Part shown: positions 4,935 through 6,013 of the stretch, piece after piece | How positions within the stretch are numbered: the stretch's first letter is position 1 | Layout of the letters: the number at the start of each line of letters is the position of its first letter | Assembly: GCA_047605605.1 (NCBI GenBank) | Contig: JASGFG010000123.1 | Span: 1 to 6,013, forward strand | DNA from: JAATGA01 sp047605605 | GTDB taxonomy: Bacteria > Pseudomonadota > Alphaproteobacteria > Rhodobacterales > Rhodobacteraceae | Direction of reading: 5' to 3' | Length of the DNA: 6,013 bases | Position numbers and translations under genes: made by a program | Notes under the pieces: generated by a model | What the model was told of the DNA's origin: nothing | The model's database searches: none | What the model saw: the letters and a program-made list of their open reading frames with translations, nothing else

Positions 4935-5627
4935 TCAGCCCGCCTTGCAAGGCGGCGCGTCGACGGCGGCGGTCCAGCGGTCACCCCCGCAGGCATCGCA
5001 CCGCTCTGGCCGATGGTCCGCCACCTTGCCGCAGTTCAGGCAGCAGGGCGCCTCCCCCGGCCCCGGCGGGCCGGGCCGGGCCAGTTCCACCGGCGGCACG
5101 ATCCGCAGCCCGGGTCGCGGCGGATCGGCGGGAAACAGCGAAATCTCGCCCGACGGCTCCAGATAGGCAAACCGCAGCGCGCCTAGGTTCTCGACCCCCT
5201 TCAGGCGCAGCATCTCCATCAGTTCCAGCGCCCCCATCTCATGCGCCTGCATCCCGTCGCAGAGGATCGTCCCGTCGCGCAGCACCTCGACCGGCTCGCC
5301 GTCGATCACGCTCTTGGTGCCGGGCCAGCGGCGGATCGCGGTGTCCACCGCCTTGTCCAGCAGGACGATCAGCAGGATCACCAGCATCGCATGAAGCAGC
5401 GGCACCTCGGGGTAGAACAGCGCATCCCCCACCGCCGAGCCGAGCGCGATCACCAGCAGGAATTCCACGATCGACATCTGCGCGATGCTGCGCCCGCCGA
5501 TCCAGCGCAACAGAACTGCCGTCCACAGCCAGATGACCAGCACGCGGACCAGGATTTCCGCCAGAAACAGCGGCGGCGCATCGCCCAGAAGCATCCGCTG
5601 CCAGTCAAACGGGGTCACGTCGTCCAA
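4935..5627 (-). CDS. DUF421/YetF-type membrane protein with C-terminal zinc-ribbon-like tail
   Basis: Inner-membrane protein of unknown biochemical role. With the chosen TTG start it has 230 residues. Three hydrophobic segments lie at about 19-43, 53-72 and 76-91; between them is the family signature EFLLVIALGSAVGDALFYP (55-73). The soluble part follows, with VIDGEPVEVLRDG (107-119), ELMEMLRLKGVENLG (135-149) and AYLEPSGEISLF (154-165), typical of the DUF421 domain. A Pro-rich linker leads to CLNCG...CDACGG, a CxxC pair (196/199 and 210/213) that looks like a zinc ribbon. The TTG at 5627 is preferred because AGGAG lies nine bases upstream and a candidate promoter sits just before it; the first internal ATG at 5594 (219 residues) is the alternative and lacks a good binding site. 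The frame stays open to an ATG at 5969, but that part is a shadow of the divergent oxidoreductase. Confidence 0.85.
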   Translation of the reverse strand: MDDVTPFDWQRMLLGDAPPLFLAEILVRVLVIWLWTAVLLRWIGGRSIAQMSIVEFLLVIALGSAVGDALFYPEVPLLHAMLVILLIVLLDKAVDTAIRRWPGTKSVIDGEPVEVLRDGTILCDGMQAHEMGALELMEMLRLKGVENLGALRFAYLEPSGEISLFPADPPRPGLRIVPPVELARPGPPGPGEAPCCLNCGKVADHRPERCDACGGDRWTAAVDAPPCKAG

Positions 5628-5671
5628 GGGCGGTCTCTCCTGTCCTGCGGCGGTTCGTTGGAACTGCCGCG

Positions 5672-5698
5672 CAGATAGCGCGTTGGCGCAAAGGGCAA
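5672..5698 (-). promoter_or_regulatory. Candidate promoter of the DUF421 operon
   Basis: On the minus strand TTGCCC (5698-5693) and GCTATCTG (5679-5672) fit the TTGaCgS-N10-14-GCTANAWC layout described for Caulobacter housekeeping promoters, with 12 bp between the two extended elements. Transcription would start near 5665, about 38 nt before the TTG start codon. The -35 overlaps the ribosome binding site of the divergent gene (AAGGGAG, 5697-5703). Confidence 0.47.
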
Positions 5699-5711
5699 GG
5701 GAGACAACACG

Positions 5712-6013
5712 ATGACCACCGGCACCACCGCCACCCGCAGGCGCCGCCTGCACGATTCGACGCCGTTCTGGGCGCAGACGCCGGGCATATCGGTGCCTGC
5801 CACCGCCACGCGCTTGCGCCAGTCCTGGGATGTGATCATCGTCGGCACCGGCATTTCCGGCGCGCTGATGGCCGAGGCGCTGACCCGGCGGAAACGACGG
5901 GTGCTGATTCTTGACCGGCGGGTGCCAGTGCGCGGCTCGTCGCTCGCCTCGACCGCGATGGTCCAGCATGAAATCGACATGCCGCTGTCGGAACTGGCGC
6001 GGCTGCGGGGGGC
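5712..6013 (+). CDS. FAD-dependent oxidoreductase, DAO type (5' part)
   Basis: Flavoprotein whose first 100 codons are in the window; the rest lies beyond 6013. After a basic N-terminal extension (RRRRLHDSTPFWAQTP) comes the dinucleotide-binding fold DVIIVGTGISGALMAEAL (40-57), with GxGxxG at 45-50, and the second strand VLILDRR ending in D68, which would contact the FAD ribose. SSLASTAMVQHEID (76-89) resembles the flavin-contacting stretch in D-amino-acid-oxidase-like oxidoreductases. There is no signal peptide, so it is probably cytoplasmic. The ATG at 5712 has AAGGGAG eight bases upstream. It is divergent from the DUF421 gene with 84 bp between starts. Substrate cannot be inferred from this fragment; glycine or sarcosine oxidase-like and other amine-oxidising members are possible. 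Confidence 0.87.
   Translation, partial: MTTGTTATRRRRLHDSTPFWAQTPGISVPATATRLRQSWDVIIVGTGISGALMAEALTRRKRRVLILDRRVPVRGSSLASTAMVQHEIDMPLSELARLRG

Noticed and set aside
5628..5969. N-terminal extension of the DUF421 protein to an ATG at 5969
   Set aside because: The added 114 residues are antisense to the FAD-dependent oxidoreductase, lack family similarity, and would bypass the promoter and ribosome binding site found near 5627-5698.

Overview
The window is a piece of chromosome from a GC-rich alphaproteobacterium, most likely a Rhodobacterales species close to Paracoccus or Rhodobacter. This rests on the style of the DnaA, MutM, UbiE and bS20 proteins, on strong G/C preference at third codon positions, and on an intergenic element (core CCCCGAGGATATTT) that I remember as common in that order. 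The gene order ubiE / mutM - enoyl-CoA hydratase - rpsT - dnaA is a housekeeping arrangement known from many alphaproteobacteria. I see no transposase, phage gene, CRISPR array, tRNA or rRNA. All full-length genes are intact.

Layout. The minus-strand 5' part of ubiE (1-311) diverges from mutM across a 219-bp gap that holds candidate promoters and the G/C-rich repeat. On the plus strand follow mutM (531-1385), a crotonase-family enoyl-CoA hydratase (1438-2214), rpsT (2364-2639) with a strong intrinsic terminator, a 535-bp gap, and dnaA (3175-4527). dnaA converges on a minus-strand pair: a small unrecognised protein (4555-4893) and, upstream of it in transcription, a DUF421/YetF-type membrane protein with a C-terminal zinc-ribbon-like tail (4935-5627). 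A divergent plus-strand FAD-dependent oxidoreductase starts at 5712 and runs off the window.

Function. The genes cover quinone biosynthesis (ubiE), repair of oxidised purines (mutM), beta-oxidation or a related acyl-CoA pathway (hydratase), the small ribosomal subunit (rpsT) and initiation of chromosome replication (dnaA). They share no single pathway; the order is conserved rather than forming a dedicated system. The two minus-strand genes look like a short operon of unknown role.

The most interesting part is the non-coding stretch between rpsT and dnaA. It holds a close match to the relaxed DnaA-box consensus plus a degenerate, oppositely oriented one, a perfect 7-bp inverted repeat touching a candidate promoter, a perfect 9-bp hairpin, and an ATG with a near-ideal ribosome binding site opening a frame that runs across the dnaA start. 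dnaA's own ribosome binding site looks poor. This suggests layered control of dnaA, but I could not test it. I found no convincing new biological system; this is mostly ordinary core genome.
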